Below are positions 10,301-22,600 of a DNA stretch of 64,000 bases, piece after piece. Below the pieces are notes generated by a model. The model saw only the letters and a list, made by a program, of their open reading frames with translations. It ran no database searches and was not told where the DNA came from. Every line of letters starts with the position of its first letter. Position 1 is the first letter of the stretch. The stretch is from Epiperipatus broadwayi (Eukaryota; Onychophora; Udeonychophora; Euonychophora; Peripatidae), in NCBI GenBank assembly GCA_028023455.1, contig JAQFVV010000142.1, forward strand, positions 727,501 to 791,500. The letters run 5' to 3'. A program made the position numbers and the translations under genes.

Positions 10301-11002
10301 CTATGTAAATTGGACTTTTTTTCCCAGAGTTATAGGAATATCCGATGGAGTGATGCCTTGATTGAGCTTGAGAGAGAAGGCAGCGCTGTTGGATGGAAGC
10401 TCAATATCTACCCTTCTCTCTGCGAGGTACTTGAAACTAGTTAACACACCATATCTAGCAAGCAGCCTCTGTAGATCAGCATCAGTGAAATTAAAGTAAC
10501 AGTTACATGCTATTCCATAGGCTATTCTCTGTTTATTCATATCTATTTTGATGAGATATCGGTTTTTTAAGAACAGTTGTTGTCTTTTAAAGAGTTCTTT
10601 CTGTAGTAGATTCTGAAACTCAATAATGAAGTAGCGTCTGTTAGGGTGGTGATAGACCCTGCAAATAGATTCTGTTAATTGAAGACTTTTAAGAAGCAGA
10701 AAGAGATCATCCGTTGGAAAAGTGAATAACTGACAGAGGTCGTTAGTAGTGGTTAGAATCAATGTGTTATCACTGTGGTAGTTGAGGAAGGAATTAAATA
10801 ACACTGAAGGAATTCTAGAATTAAATTCTTGGCTTATGGCTTCATAATTGTTCATATAGGACTGGGAAAGTTGGTATGGCTCTGTGTTGATCTCATCATT
10901 GATTGAGATAAGGTTATCATCATCAATGAAGTCCATGACATTGTGTTGAATATCTAGTTCAGCTGCTTCTTGGATATGGGCTTTAGATTTATTGTTTCCC
11001 AA
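10301..11002 (-). CDS. LINE ORF1 central region, RRM-like
   Basis: A 233-residue open frame beginning at a TTG codon (11002), so the true chain enters from upstream. A tyrosine-containing segment reading SYATVLGNNK straddles the start and resembles ORF1 proteins before their RNA-binding part. Residues about 55-150 alternate hydrophobic strands and helices (LFLLLKSL, RRYFIIEF, RYLIKIDM). Residues 160-230 read like an RRM-type module (CNCYFNFTDADLQRLLARYG, then VDIELPS). The frame stops just before the zinc knuckles. Role by family: RNA binding and RNP formation. Domain naming is inference from pattern only. Confidence 0.65.
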   Translation of the reverse strand: MGNNKSKAHIQEAAELDIQHNVMDFIDDDNLISINDEINTEPYQLSQSYMNNYEAISQEFNSRIPSVLFNSFLNYHSDNTLILTTTNDLCQLFTFPTDDLFLLLKSLQLTESICRVYHHPNRRYFIIEFQNLLQKELFKRQQLFLKNRYLIKIDMNKQRIAYGIACNCYFNFTDADLQRLLARYGVLTSFKYLAERRVDIELPSNSAAFSLKLNQGITPSDIPITLGKKVQFT

Positions 11003-11115
11003 TACCGTAGCATAGCTTCGGTTTTTTGTTAGGTTGGAATTGACATTTGTATTTGATGTTGAAAACCTATAGTATGATTACCTGCTAGATTGTGGTCAGA
11101 GATCGCGTTATTGGT

Positions 11116-11670
11116 TTAAAAATTGGCGTTAATGCATGGAAAATCTGTTTCAATAAAGTTTATTTCAGTCGGTGATACTAGCGGTTTTCCTAAATTTATT
11201 ATTGGATCGATATACGAATTGTGTATTTTGCTATTGGATTTCGAATCGAATTTTCCACTTGAATTTTGTTTTACGGGTATAAAACCATCAGATTGCGGCT
11301 GAGTATTTTTACTTATTTCTCCTTTATGAGCGTTTAATTTTGTTTGTAAAGTGATTTTTGGTTCATCTAAAGGATCGTTACAGAGATCTATAGCCATTAC
11401 CGGTGATACGCCACCTTAATTTAAAACCTTTTCAAAACTTGTCATGCTGAAATTTCCAAAAGGATTTTTTGCTAGATTTGGGCTATTTTTGGACATATGA
11501 CATTGTTTTGGGTATTTAGTATGTGGGTTTTCAGGTGCATTGATAGGTTTAGATAGGTCTTGTGAGATATTAGTGGGAAATTCTGATTTTTTAAGGTTTA
11601 CGGTCGAATTTACCGTAACAACTTTTTGCATTTTAGAAGTCGCGGTCATGTTATTTTTGTTTGGATTCAC
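11116..11670 (-). pseudogene. LINE ORF1 N-terminal region with one in-frame stop
   Basis: Two open stretches (11670-11416 and 11397-11116) are in the same frame and are separated by one TAA and six sense codons. They form one N-terminal region of about 180 residues, polar and lysine/asparagine/proline-rich, with no recognisable fold. The ATG at 11668-11670 is the first plausible start. A frameshift between 11116 and about 11060 connects it with the central region. This is consistent with a disordered N-terminus of ORF1. Confidence 0.55.
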
Positions 11671-12042
11671 AAGAGTTTCTTTTGATTGCTGAATGCTTTT
11701 ACTTTTTTTTTATTAAGAAAGCCAAGGCCTTCCTGCTTTGTATCAACCGATTTAGAGTAATTTTGATAGCTTATGTTATTATTTTTTTCATTAGGGCTTA
11801 TGTTAGGCATAAAAATAGATTGCTTTACATTACTATTGCTGTGCGATCTTGTTAACGAGTTGACCTGACGTTTTCCCTTTCTAGGAGATTATAGCTTTGA
11901 CTCATTTTTGTAAATAATATATTATAACACAAAAATAAAGCTTACCTGCTCTGATGAGCAGCTTGGATTGAAAGACTTTTTTGATTTAATATTTTTAATA
12001 AACTTTTTAAAATGAGTAGATGTGAAGAAATGAAAGCAGATT

Positions 12043-12057
12043 GGCGCCATCTAGTGG
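12043..12057 (-). promoter_or_regulatory. CTCF-consensus motif at the LINE 5' end
   Basis: The minus strand reads CCACTAGATGGCGCC, which fits every position of the commonly quoted CTCF core CCASYAGRKGGCRSY. It begins only about 6 bases inside the 5' boundary of the LINE, in the promoter/5' UTR. CTCF is a metazoan insulator protein. Binding here is an inference from the match alone. Confidence 0.5.
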
Positions 12058-12063
12058 ATCCTT

Positions 12064-12125
12064 AATATTTCTGTAATTAATGCTTGTATAATGTATTTTG
12101 ACAAAATTCCACAAAGTTGTTTAAG
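12064..12125 (+). repeat. Right part of the target repeat (includes LINE target-site duplication)
   Basis: AATATTTCTGTAATT at 12064-12078 is the right-hand target duplication. The following AATGCTTGTATAATGTATTT and ACAAAATTCCAC match the continuation in the uninterrupted copy near 17268-17310. Confidence 0.75.
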
Positions 12126-13139
12126 TTAAATAAAATAAAATTGGTTTACAATATAGTTTTGATAAAGTTTTGTTTTTAAATAATTTTTCAAATTAAAAAA
12201 ATGTCAAACATTTTTCACATAAAATATATCTTTTTATTTTAACTTACTTAATGCTTTAATATACACATATATAATTATGTAAACATGTTAAATATGATAT
12301 ATATATATTCTAACCTCCCCCCGCGCGCGCGTGCGTCCTCTCCATCAAAATTATACTGTTTATAACGAATATTCCGGGTTCTAGCTCAGTTTAACAAAAT
12401 AAATAAATGAAATATCCAGCATTAATTAAAATGATTACTAGCTCTAATTTCTCTTTAAAATTACAAATACGGTTATATTTCAAAAAAATAAATTAACAAA
12501 TATTTATTATTTTCATGAGACATGGAGTGACGACACGGGGAACGAGATAGACTACATTGAGATATTATCCACATGATACTATCTCAATGGCATAAAAATA
12601 CTATTCCCCCTTTTTACCATTCCAAATAACTAACTTATAGTATTCTTACGACTTTTAAAGCTCTTTTCACTACAATTAAAATAATAATCATGTCTTAATA
12701 TTCTTTGTAATAAGAATCTAGCTCAATTAAATAAAATTAAGTAAATAAATAGAATAAATAAAATAATATCAGTTCTCAGGTTCATAAATTGTATTCTAAC
12801 TGATTTAAAATTACGGTAGTAAACTATGAAAAGGGAATTTTATGTCATAAATTCACTACGCAGTTACTAACAATAATAAATAATAATAATAATAACAATA
12901 GTATAATATAATCTTATTACTTCCTGAATGAAATAAATAATTACGTACGTGGCAGTATTTTAATAATCTGACAACAGAATACGTGTGGCAACATTAGCAT
13001 ATATTTTAATGTAATATGGTGGCAACCAACTTATGACCAATAAATGATATAATTATGATCCTTTAATTTTATCATACAAATAAATTTTCAAATTACTTAT
13101 AACACTTTTATGTTTACCCTTTGTGCAAACAACTATATG
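12126..13139. other. Non-coding AT-rich stretch
   Basis: No gene seen. An (AT)n run near 12298-12310 is followed by a short CG alternation (about 12317-12335), which stands out only because of the AT-rich background. Confidence 0.5.
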
Positions 13140-16100
13140 TCTGTTGCAATTATAAGTGTATTGCGATATCATGCATCCCCGTGGAGAAATAACAACGAAG
13201 ACACAAGCTTTAAAATAAATTTACAACAAAGTTTATTAATAACATAAACAAATAACAATATTTTACATTATGTACATGGATATCCTTACTCTCCTATCAC
13301 AAAATTATTTTACTAGTTTATAAAATGAAATCAAACTTCTACTTATTTTTTCTAGTTAACTCTTATCTTTTAAAATGCTTAAGAAAATACAGTATTATTA
13401 TTATTGGATTTCTGATTATAATTTAGCTTGTTACAAAATGTATTTATCATATAATTATTATTAACACTTTATATCCCTACTATTATTATTAAATTTATAT
13501 TTTTACAATTTTACATTCATAGTAAACATTCCACAAAAACAATAAAATTCTATTTTTTTTTTTTTTATGTTAGTTGCATGGAATCCCACTAATTCAAACA
13601 TTCTTCTACATTCGGTATTCGGTTTGATTATTCATTATCCGATGTTTATTAATCTAATATATTCATTCAAGCCTTACTTCGGATAGTATTTACAATTATT
13701 ATCACACCATGCACAAATATATGTCTATTACACATTATTGAATTATTTCTTATTAAATATGCAATATTTATTTTTCTAAAAAAAAATATTATTTAACACA
13801 TTTCAAATTTTATTATCACTTAAAACTTTGTTTAGATTTCCCTTTTTTTTTTAAAAAAAAAAAAATCTTATATTCACTTCCGAATTATTTTTAAAATGTA
13901 TCATATGATTCTTTCTCTCTTTATGATATTTTGTACTTTCACTTTTAAAGTTACACAATTCTAACACATTCCAGTAAATAAAATATTCTTACATAGACGA
14001 TAACGTATCTTCATTTCTATTTTATTCATTATTTATGTGAAAATATCTTTCTGACGATGCGGATTCACGAAAACAAGGATAGCGAAAATAGATGCACAGG
14101 ATCAAAATATAACTAGAATATTCTCCGTCATAAACCTTGACAATAATGGCACAGTGAATTAAAAAAAAAACACTATAGAGGAGTGACCTTTATCTGTCTA
14201 CCAACCTCTATTACAGGAGTGATGCTAAAGCTATTTCTTCAGCTTTATATGACATCAAAAAGTTTAAAAATACGCAAAAAAACACTGTCCAAAATATATG
14301 TTCAGTGATAGGGCTTAGTTAGCTATACTGAAATCACACAAACTAACTGTGATCCAAATACTTTATTTTTCTTATTTCTTAACAAAACATTATCTTGGTT
14401 TCCTCTACACTAGTACTACCAAGTCACTATCCGATCTTATTTCTCAAGATTTTTCTATACAGTACATCGACAAATTCCTATCTGCATTTCTAACAATAAT
14501 AAAATTCATTTATTTCAAAACTATACCGCTGTTCTTTAAGAAAATCTCTTTACTACTTTTCTCGTATATTTATCATATACAAACTATTTTAAAATATTTG
14601 AATACTTTACAACATGAAAGTTCAAAAGAATCACACAATTGTTCTGTTATATTATATTATTAATTGTACCTTAAATAACTTATTGCTTGCATATTTAAAA
14701 TTACTCCTATCTCATAACATGTTTTAATGTTGTATAAAATATGTACATAGAATTTAAACTTTCACACATCATTCTTAATCAATCGATGATCTAAAAAAAA
14801 TACATTATGCATTATAAATAAATATCCAAATTACCAAAACGATCTTTATCTTCTCGATCATGTTCTGTAGGCTTCACCATCCCATTAATTCTTGTAGATA
14901 TTAAACTTCCATACATACACTTTATTTTTAAAACAATATCTCTATCATTCCATTAAGCTATTATATTTAAATCTCATTATTATTAAATTTATGTTTATAT
15001 GTTTTCCCTAATCTCACCTAGCATTTTATATTTTAAATATAATCAGTAAAAATATTTAAAATTATATTTACGGTACTTCTTTATCGAACTTGCTTGAAAA
15101 TTGTTCATATTAAAGCTAAAAAAAAATATTTTATTTCTTCTTCAGTCACTTAATGTTCTATTTTAAAGTAAAACAATTACTACTCTGTTTAATAAATATT
15201 CGTATACGACAATCCTTGGTTTTCATAACATTGAACACAATTATTAATTCTGATATTCTTTTCTAATATTGTCTGCTAGTCTTTTCCCGCGCGACTGTTC
15301 CCAATGCATCCTTTAGGTACTTTATGTAAATCTTCAATAATTTTCCTGTTTTCCTGGATCCATTTTTATTAAGTAATTTAATTTTATATTTTTCATATCA
15401 AGCATTTCCTCCATTGAATACTTTATAATATCTCTTTTTTTTAACTCTTCTTATTAGATAAAGTCTTTCGGTTCCTTTCCATAAAATACATAATAGCACT
15501 TTCATATTATTCCATAACTTTTCTTTATTTCAAAATTCTTGTATTATAATTTTAATAATGTTTTCCTTTAAAAGATAAACATTCTTTCTTCATCATTATT
15601 TTCTTTATAATAAAACGCATATTAAATTTTTCCATAGAGAAGAATAAATAACTTTAAATTAGCCTTGTAAAATTGGTGCGTCAGAATTTTTTTTTCTGAC
15701 GGCAAGTAACTTCTCTTTTAGATTTTCATATAGCGTCCCAATTATATTTCTCTGAGTTATAATACTAAGTTTCTGGTTGAGCATAAATAAAGCTGTTTTA
15801 AGAAAATTTCCAAATATTTTTCTTTCAGCAATATTTTTAGGTAATTTTCCTTGTACTTCCATCTCTACTGTAGGTTTTTTGGTTAAACTTGAATAAATTC
15901 CCTGGTAAGATAACTTTTAAAATTAGCAATCCATGTCGATACAGTCAAAATATATTATATGTTATAGAAGAACTTTTAAAATAAATACCAAATTTTAAAT
16001 TTATATCACTTTTCAGCTACGGTGTTATCAGCTACAAAAAATATGTTACTTTCACTTTCACTTACACATTACTTCTCCCCCCGCTTCATATAATTCTTAT

Positions 16101-16928
16101 CTTTTGTCTGCTAATTTACCTCCGTTGATTGGTTAATGACTTCTTTAGCGCGAACAAATTTACACATTTTGTTATATAACAGATTAGACTTTTAAAATAA
16201 AGAATTGATGACGTCATGTCTCAAAATATTATTTAGACTAGTATTTTTAAATTCAATTATAGTTTTATAAAATTATTTAAACTTTTAAAACAATTATTAA
16301 AACAATATTTAATATTTTAACTTTTACTTTAATGATCGATGGCAATTATATTTAGTTTCAAATTCACAAACTTTATTATTATTTTAACAAGCGTGTGTGA
16401 AGGTATATAATATACAGTCACGTGTTTACTAACTTTATCAAATAATTTTTTATTTACGTCTCGGTCTAAATTACCAAAACTGATATTCTTTATAAAAATT
16501 TGGAAAATAATTTTAAAATGTTGAACCAAATATAATTCTCACCATCCTAACGTTTATTAATAAAATCTACTCTATTAATTTTGATTATTAAATACAATTA
16601 TAACACTACCTATAGCATTTATTTAATTTATTAGTTTTAAAATATTATATTCAAATTATTATTATACTTTTAAACTATTTATAGCTGTGTTATTTTATAT
16701 GGCCAGCTTTTACAACCATAAGCAAGGATGTAATTAAGCTTTATTTAACTGTTTTCTTTTAAATTAATTTATTACATTTTTATATACCAAGTATTTTCAG
16801 CCTTAAATTGTACTATAAAATATAATTATCCTATTATTATTTATATATCATACAAGCATAACTTAAAATTTAAAATTTTTTTAGTAATTGACCTTTCTAC
16901 CTTACCATGACCTACAGACAAGGGCACA
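13140..16928 (-). mobile_element. Putative degenerate long LTR (minus orientation)
   Basis: On the minus strand the block starts at 16928 with TGTGCCCTTGTCTGTAGG, directly beside a long (AT)n run. This is similar to the palindromic terminus of the Gypsy LTR at 33289 (TGTGGCCTATCTATAGG). A sense-oriented CCAAT word lies near 16130, a short lysine-rich ORF at 15862-15659, and an AATAAA with downstream GT-rich sequence at 13237-13200, as expected for an R/U5 region. The left boundary is not defined and I found no partner LTR. The LTR call is inference. Confidence 0.35.
15659..15862 (-). CDS. Short lysine-rich ORF inside the putative LTR
   Basis: A 67-residue ORF with an ATG in a good context (GAGATGG), rich in K, N, I and L, with no recognised domain. 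It sits about 1.07 kb from the LTR start. Short ORFs lie at comparable offsets in the LTR block starting at 26610 and in the Gypsy LTRs. It may be chance in AT-rich DNA. I assign no function. Confidence 0.2.
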   Translation of the reverse strand: MEVQGKLPKNIAERKIFGNFLKTALFMLNQKLSIITQRNIIGTLYENLKEKLLAVRKKNSDAPILQG

Positions 16929-16954
16929 ATATATATATATATATATATATATTA
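16929..16954. repeat. (AT)n microsatellite at an LTR end
   Basis: An uninterrupted AT run directly abuts the LTR-like terminus at 16928. It is a likely integration target. Confidence 0.8.
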
Positions 16955-17204
16955 AGATGATTATGTATCTCATGGTATACAACAACATAGTAGGGTGTGT
17001 GCTTGTATATGCATAGAGTTGAAAGAAAAAGTAAAAATAAACACAGACAAAAATTTTTGTAGATAATTTTTATATTACATGGAAATAACAGTTAAGAAAA
17101 TAAGTAACTTGTAATTAATTTTTTTTATTATAAATTAAACATTTAAAATGGTCTCATTTTATTAATTCTGATTTTGAAATTAAAACAAGGATGCTTTTAT
17201 GTTA

Positions 17205-17325
17205 CAACAGATATGCAAGCAATTATAAAATACCACTATTTATTTTGATTAGAAAATATTTTTGTAATTAATGCTTGTATAAGATATTTTGATAAAATTC
17301 CACATAGTTATTTTTCAAAGAATTA
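17205..17325 (+). repeat. Uninterrupted copy of the SINE/LINE target repeat (paralogous empty site)
   Basis: This copy reads through TATTTTGATTAGAAAATATT and TTTGTAATTAATGCTTGTAT without insertion. It matches the sequences flanking the SINE and LINE at 5925-5985 and 12064-12125. It therefore shows the pre-insertion structure. Confidence 0.75.
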
Positions 17326-17787
17326 AGTTGAATTGAAAAAAAGGCATTAACTTTTTTTCAATCAAGATAGAAAAAACTTAGTTTTAATTACTGTATTTTT
17401 TTCACAATTACTATAAAAAGGTTAGAAAAAGCGTTATTAGAGTTTTTTATAGTTTTATAAATAATGATAACAAGATTACTACTATCATAAAAATATAACT
17501 GAAGACAAGACAGTGGACCCACCTGCTGCTACTAGTGCAACATGTAAGTAAAGGGTCTGCTTTCTGTTTTTCATAGCCCATATATGTGTGTATTAAATAC
17601 TATAGAATCTGAAGAGACTTCACTGAAGGTCAACAGTTACCTGGATTATATCATTCCTGAAGATGGCAACAAGCCAGTCTAGTTTTAAAAGGGATCAGTT
17701 TATCCAAAGAATCCATCATGTTGCTGAAGAATTAGTTTACAACTATACTGTTATAAAGTGCAGCTGATGAGTGTATATATATATATA

Positions 17788-19948
17788 TTATAATGGTCCG
17801 GAAAAAAGTGAAAAATCAAATCTTACCACATCTGCACTACAAGGGCACCATCTAGGCATTTGAACCTAGAAAATTTATAGAGTAGGCAGATACGTGCTGT
17901 TAAGATCCCACTTTATTTTATAGTTAGACTGTTAGCCCAAGTCACTAGCTCAGTGGAGATGCAGAGATAATAATATATAACTTGTTTAATTTGCATCTTA
18001 AATATAAAAAAAAATAAAAGCCACTGCCAGTAATTAACACACAAACAATATTTATTTATGCACATATATAATCATTTAAATTTGAGGAATAACATTTATT
18101 ATTTTAGATTTTAATATTAACATTTAATTTAAATTATTATTTTAAAATTTTAAGATTGTCTGTACAAATGAATTTAATATTTTTTATTAAGATTGTCAAG
18201 TATGAATAGACTACATAGATTGTATTTGAAAAGAAAATATTCTATTCCTTATTTAACCTTAGGCAAAAGTTTGCAGTCAAACCAGCATCAATCCATCTGA
18301 TACATTGATGTATTCAATGTAGCATGAAAATATGACAGCACAAATATATACCATACTGTCAGGAATGTACATCTGAACAGCATGGTTAGAGAAGACATTG
18401 ACTCTTGTCCAATACAGGAATGTTACATCTGTATGGCAATAAGAACAGTAAAAAAAAAACTTCATAGGAAGGGACTGCATTTTTCCATCTTACTATTCCC
18501 TTCCATTGGCAAAAAGAGGTGAGCAGTGTATAATGGAGATCCTGCATGTAGTGAACCTCATACTACATCTACTAATTACACCAATATATCCAATCCATTG
18601 ACCTAATCTAAGTACGAAACAAATAATCTAAGATTACCCTCCCCTAATTAATTAATATAACTTTACAAATCTATATAGCCATTCATGCCCAACTTAAATT
18701 TAACATTTATATAAATTTGCACAGATGGATTTATAAAATTTTGTTTTTTTAATGTTGAGCATATATCGACTACACAGATTACCCGCTCAAAAACATTTCA
18801 AAATAAACATAAATGATCAAAATATAAAGTCATTGATGTAATTGCAGAGGGAATTCCCAAGAAACCCATTGGCATTCATCATAAGATGCCGCATTGACAC
18901 CAATAACTAAAAAGACATCTGAATAAATACATTTTAGATATTCAATGTAAGATATTATTATTTACCGAATGTCTATATATTTTAATCAAATATGAAAACA
19001 AAAACATAATTAAACATGAACAAATCTATGCAAGCATCTATGCCCAACTTAAATTTAATGCATTTAATAATTTCTATAATAAATATTAATAAAAATTAAA
19101 AAAAAATGAAAATGATTTTTGGCAAACTTAAATGTAAAAAAAAATTAAACAATAATTGGTTTGGAAAAGTCAGAATATAGTTCATTTTACAAAAATTAGA
19201 TTTAGCTTGTTTATTAAACTTGTCAAATTTTGACAAAAGTTCTTAATTACTTTTTAAATTTTAAAACTGTTCAGTTCAATAGCTTACAAGAGAAGAGTCA
19301 TGGTTCTTGGTGCCAATTCCCATGATGTCTGCATTGGAAGACCGGTCTGATGTTCTGGAGGTGACCTTAGCTGGTTCCATTCCTGTATCACAATCATTTC
19401 ATTTTTTAAAATAGAGAGAAAGGGTGATATGTGCATCCTATCACATCTCTCAAAAACAATCAATCTGAAACTGTCTGGCACTGTCCTTAATTTCAATATT
19501 TTTTCTTTTATAATCATCCTCTGGATTCAACAAACAAAACGTCACTAATCCTTCATTTTGATTAGAGTCCGAGCTGAGGCTTGGTGCTTTCCATTGGTCA
19601 AGCTAATTCTTTTTATTCTTTTATCTATATCTTTCCTCTGACTTTTTAATTATATAAGAGCTCCAAGGGCTAGTTTGCTTTTCAATTAATTTATAAAACA
19701 ATAATTTTCATTTTCAAAAATATTTTATCTTTTTCTTATACTTTTTTCTAAAAAAGTATGTTCAAATACCTTTTTTTTTATTTAAAAAAAGAAATAATTT
19801 TTAAAGTTTTGCATCTGTGCGAATATATATGTATTGAATGATTCTTTAATTTTTTTTTAGCTTTTAGTTTTTAATAAATTTATTTTTATTTGCGAACTTA
19901 AAGTTTTTATTTTAAATTAATGTAACGGCATATTTATATATCATTACA
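17788..19948 (-). mobile_element. Solo LTR (2161 bp) of the family at 26623-31649, with permuted modules
   Basis: On the minus strand it starts TGTAATG at 19948 and ends CATTATAA at 17788, with (AT)n on both sides. Its length equals that of the plus-strand LTR at 26623-28783. Shared blocks include the end segment with GCCTAGATGG..., the block around ACTGGCAGTGGC (18018-18030), the block around CCTTAGGCAAAAG (18256), the ATGTAGTATGAGG block (18560), and the start segment with AAAGTTCGCAAATAAA-like sequence. However, one module of about 350 bp (18720-19060) lies on the other side of its neighbour compared with the plus copies. Short ORFs inside (18277-18480 and 19284-19517, minus) look like chance. 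Recombination between two LTRs would leave such a solo LTR. Confidence 0.75.
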
Positions 19949-22600
19949 ATATATATATATATATTGAAAATAAGGGTGTTTTAAATAATTTCTCAAGCTG
20001 ATATATAAAAATTCTAATTAGCCAATTTTAAAATTAAATAACTTTTATTAACTAAAAATAAAACATCTAAATAATTTTCGCTTGAATTAAGGAAATGTAA
20101 AATAACAAAGGATTGATTCATAGACAATTTTTTTAAAAAAAAAGTAAACTCTGAAATTCTTCCTAGATTAGGTGAAACAAATTACTGAAGTATTTTTTAA
20201 AGAGATATATATATAATTAATCAAGAGTAACTAGGCAAATATGCAATATTACTTTTTTTAAGAAAAAAAAACTTTTGTGAAGTACTGCCAAAGAATTAAC
20301 AGTACTTTTTTTTTTAGAAAAAAAGAAAATTTTTTTTTATGATTAGGTAATAAATAATTTAATAACTGATTCATATTATTTTATATATGTGTATGCATGG
20401 ATTTTTTGTACACTTTCAACATGGAATTAATTGTGAAAACACTTCATTATTTTGACAAATTAAAATAATATATGATATAAATGTCAGTATGCACACACAT
20501 TTCCATGGGTATCACATATATATGTGAAAACAGTCATTATTTACATATCATTAAATTGTGATAACTTATTTTTTATCACTATATAACAATTCCCATGTAT
20601 TATGGCATGATCTGTGTGATTATATAGATGCATGTCTGGTTGACACATATATGTTAAAATTAATCATCTTTATTATTATTATATGACAATTCAAATATGT
20701 CATGTTATACTATATAGGTATGTATGTGCTGATATATTGGTGTTTCATGTAAACCTATTGAAACCTATTTGTAATTTAAAATGTAATAGGTGATTTCTTT
20801 TCATATTTGTCAAAGTCAGAAGGCTTAAATTAAATGTATAGCCATATCCAAAGATCTTAATTTCATTATCATTGTTATTAATACATTGTTTTCATTGTTA
20901 AATTATTCCAGTCAGCTTACTTGATTCTAAATAGTTTTAAAATATTATGTTATATTATCTCTTGCTCACATTAACAGTAATAGAGCTTTTTTTCTCTGAA
21001 CTACATTTGTGCATAATGCTCTGTTATATAAAAGGATTTATATTGACTGTATATAAACATCCAGTTGATGATGATCCTGGATTGGAACAAAGGAGATATC
21101 CTTAAAGTCTATACACAACATTTTAATTAGTTTAGTAAAACATGGATATATTTTTATTTTACCAATTTGTATGATTAATAATCTTTTACTATGATAATAA
21201 ATTACTTAAGTAAATACTAAATAAATAACTAAATAAATAACTCCAAGTTACAAGATAAACATATACATATTTTAATTAAATCTAATATAAGTTTATTGTA
21301 AAATGATATAATATAGAGATGAATAGCTCACAAACATAAGTTAGATATTATCTACTAGCTTTTACAATAGAGAAATAAATCATGAGCATCCTGTTTAACT
21401 ATTAAGAAAGACTTAATAATAATAAAACCCATTCACAATGCATAATATTACTTTTAAATCTAACACATATAATTAAGAAATGTTTAAGTAGTTGGGGAAA
21501 TTATCTATACTTGGAATAACTTGAATTCACAATTCATTATTTATTAAGAGTGGTATGTGAATTGCATATTAGTTTTACAAATATTTTTAAGAAACATTGA
21601 ATAAGTTACTTCTTAAATCACAAATGTGAAATTATAATATTGCCATAGTTTATACGTTCTGTTACAGAGAATCTTTATTTTAATTATGGCATTAATTATT
21701 GGGCAGTATGCAAAGAAAATATTTACAGAATTATTTATTATAACTATTTAATAATCTTGTTTCTAACTCTTAGGTTATGTCTTACATATATAGAGCAAGA
21801 TTAAGAAAAATGATTTAAAACTGTAAATAAATAAATGCTCGCCATGCTTCATTGATTTTTATACATAGAATTCTTAGAATCTAAATACCACACCTTAATA
21901 TGGTAGGTGGTGTAAGACAAACCTTAAAAATAATTTATAAAATTTGCTTTTGTTTCACATTTACAAATCATAAACTAAAATGTTTTCACTTTGTTTTATC
22001 TCTCTCGACTTTAAAAGCAGGTGAAACATAAACAGGTTAATTAATTAGAAATTTATCTCTCCATCATTCAAGATAAAAATACATTTATAAACTAAATAGA
22101 TTCTAAAGTTATTGAAAAAATTAAGCCAATAGATAGGACATTAATGAATAAATAAAAAATACATAAATTATTAGGTTAAGACTATAAGCAAGTGAAAGAT
22201 ATATAATTAAGTTCCAGTTTTACATATTGATTATTTAAACATATTATTGGCATTAATTAACTGCTAGACTTTACAGCTGGACTGGATGGATTCTGATCTG
22301 GGCTGGCAAATAACCACTATGGAACAAGCTTCTCTTTGTTGCTAATGGAGAGCTCTAGGAATGAATAACCAAATTTGATTTTGCCAGGATATAAAATTGG
22401 TAATATTTCTTTACTGCATAGCTCTATAAATCTATTTTAAAAACTTTTAAAATGTAACTTTTTAATCATTTTTCCTGTAATTGTAATCAGTTATAATTTA
22501 AACTTTGCTATTTTCTATTCTATTTATTTTATTTCATTTATACATTCATATGTTGTGACATGCCATAATTTCAAAGCAGAGAATAAGTAATTTAACCAAA
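19949..22600. other. Non-coding AT-rich stretch
   Basis: It starts with an (AT)n run at 19949-19964. No gene, repeat boundary or RNA gene is recognised. Poly-A and poly-T runs are frequent at 19970-20340. Confidence 0.45.

Larger units (their letters stand above)
6102..12063 (-). mobile_element. Full-length non-LTR retrotransposon (LINE, L1/Tx1-like)
   Basis: The element is bounded by the 15-bp target duplication AATATTTCTGTAATT at 6087-6101 and 12064-12078. Its poly-A tail (poly-T on plus) starts at 6102 and is followed by a short 3' UTR. On the minus strand the order is: 5' UTR (12063 to about 11671), ORF1 with RRM-like region and CCHC zinc knuckles (11670-9431), and ORF2 with APE endonuclease, reverse transcriptase and a C-terminal CCHC finger (9376-6207). 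Both ORFs contain stops or frameshifts, so this copy is dead although structurally full length. L1/Tx1-like placement rests on the thumb region reading WSGK...MPRELNGLGL and the CCHC tail. Clade assignment is tentative. Confidence 0.9.

Noticed and set aside
12317-12335. CG-rich patch as CpG island
   Set aside because: Under 20 bases; only a CG dinucleotide run, no promoter context.
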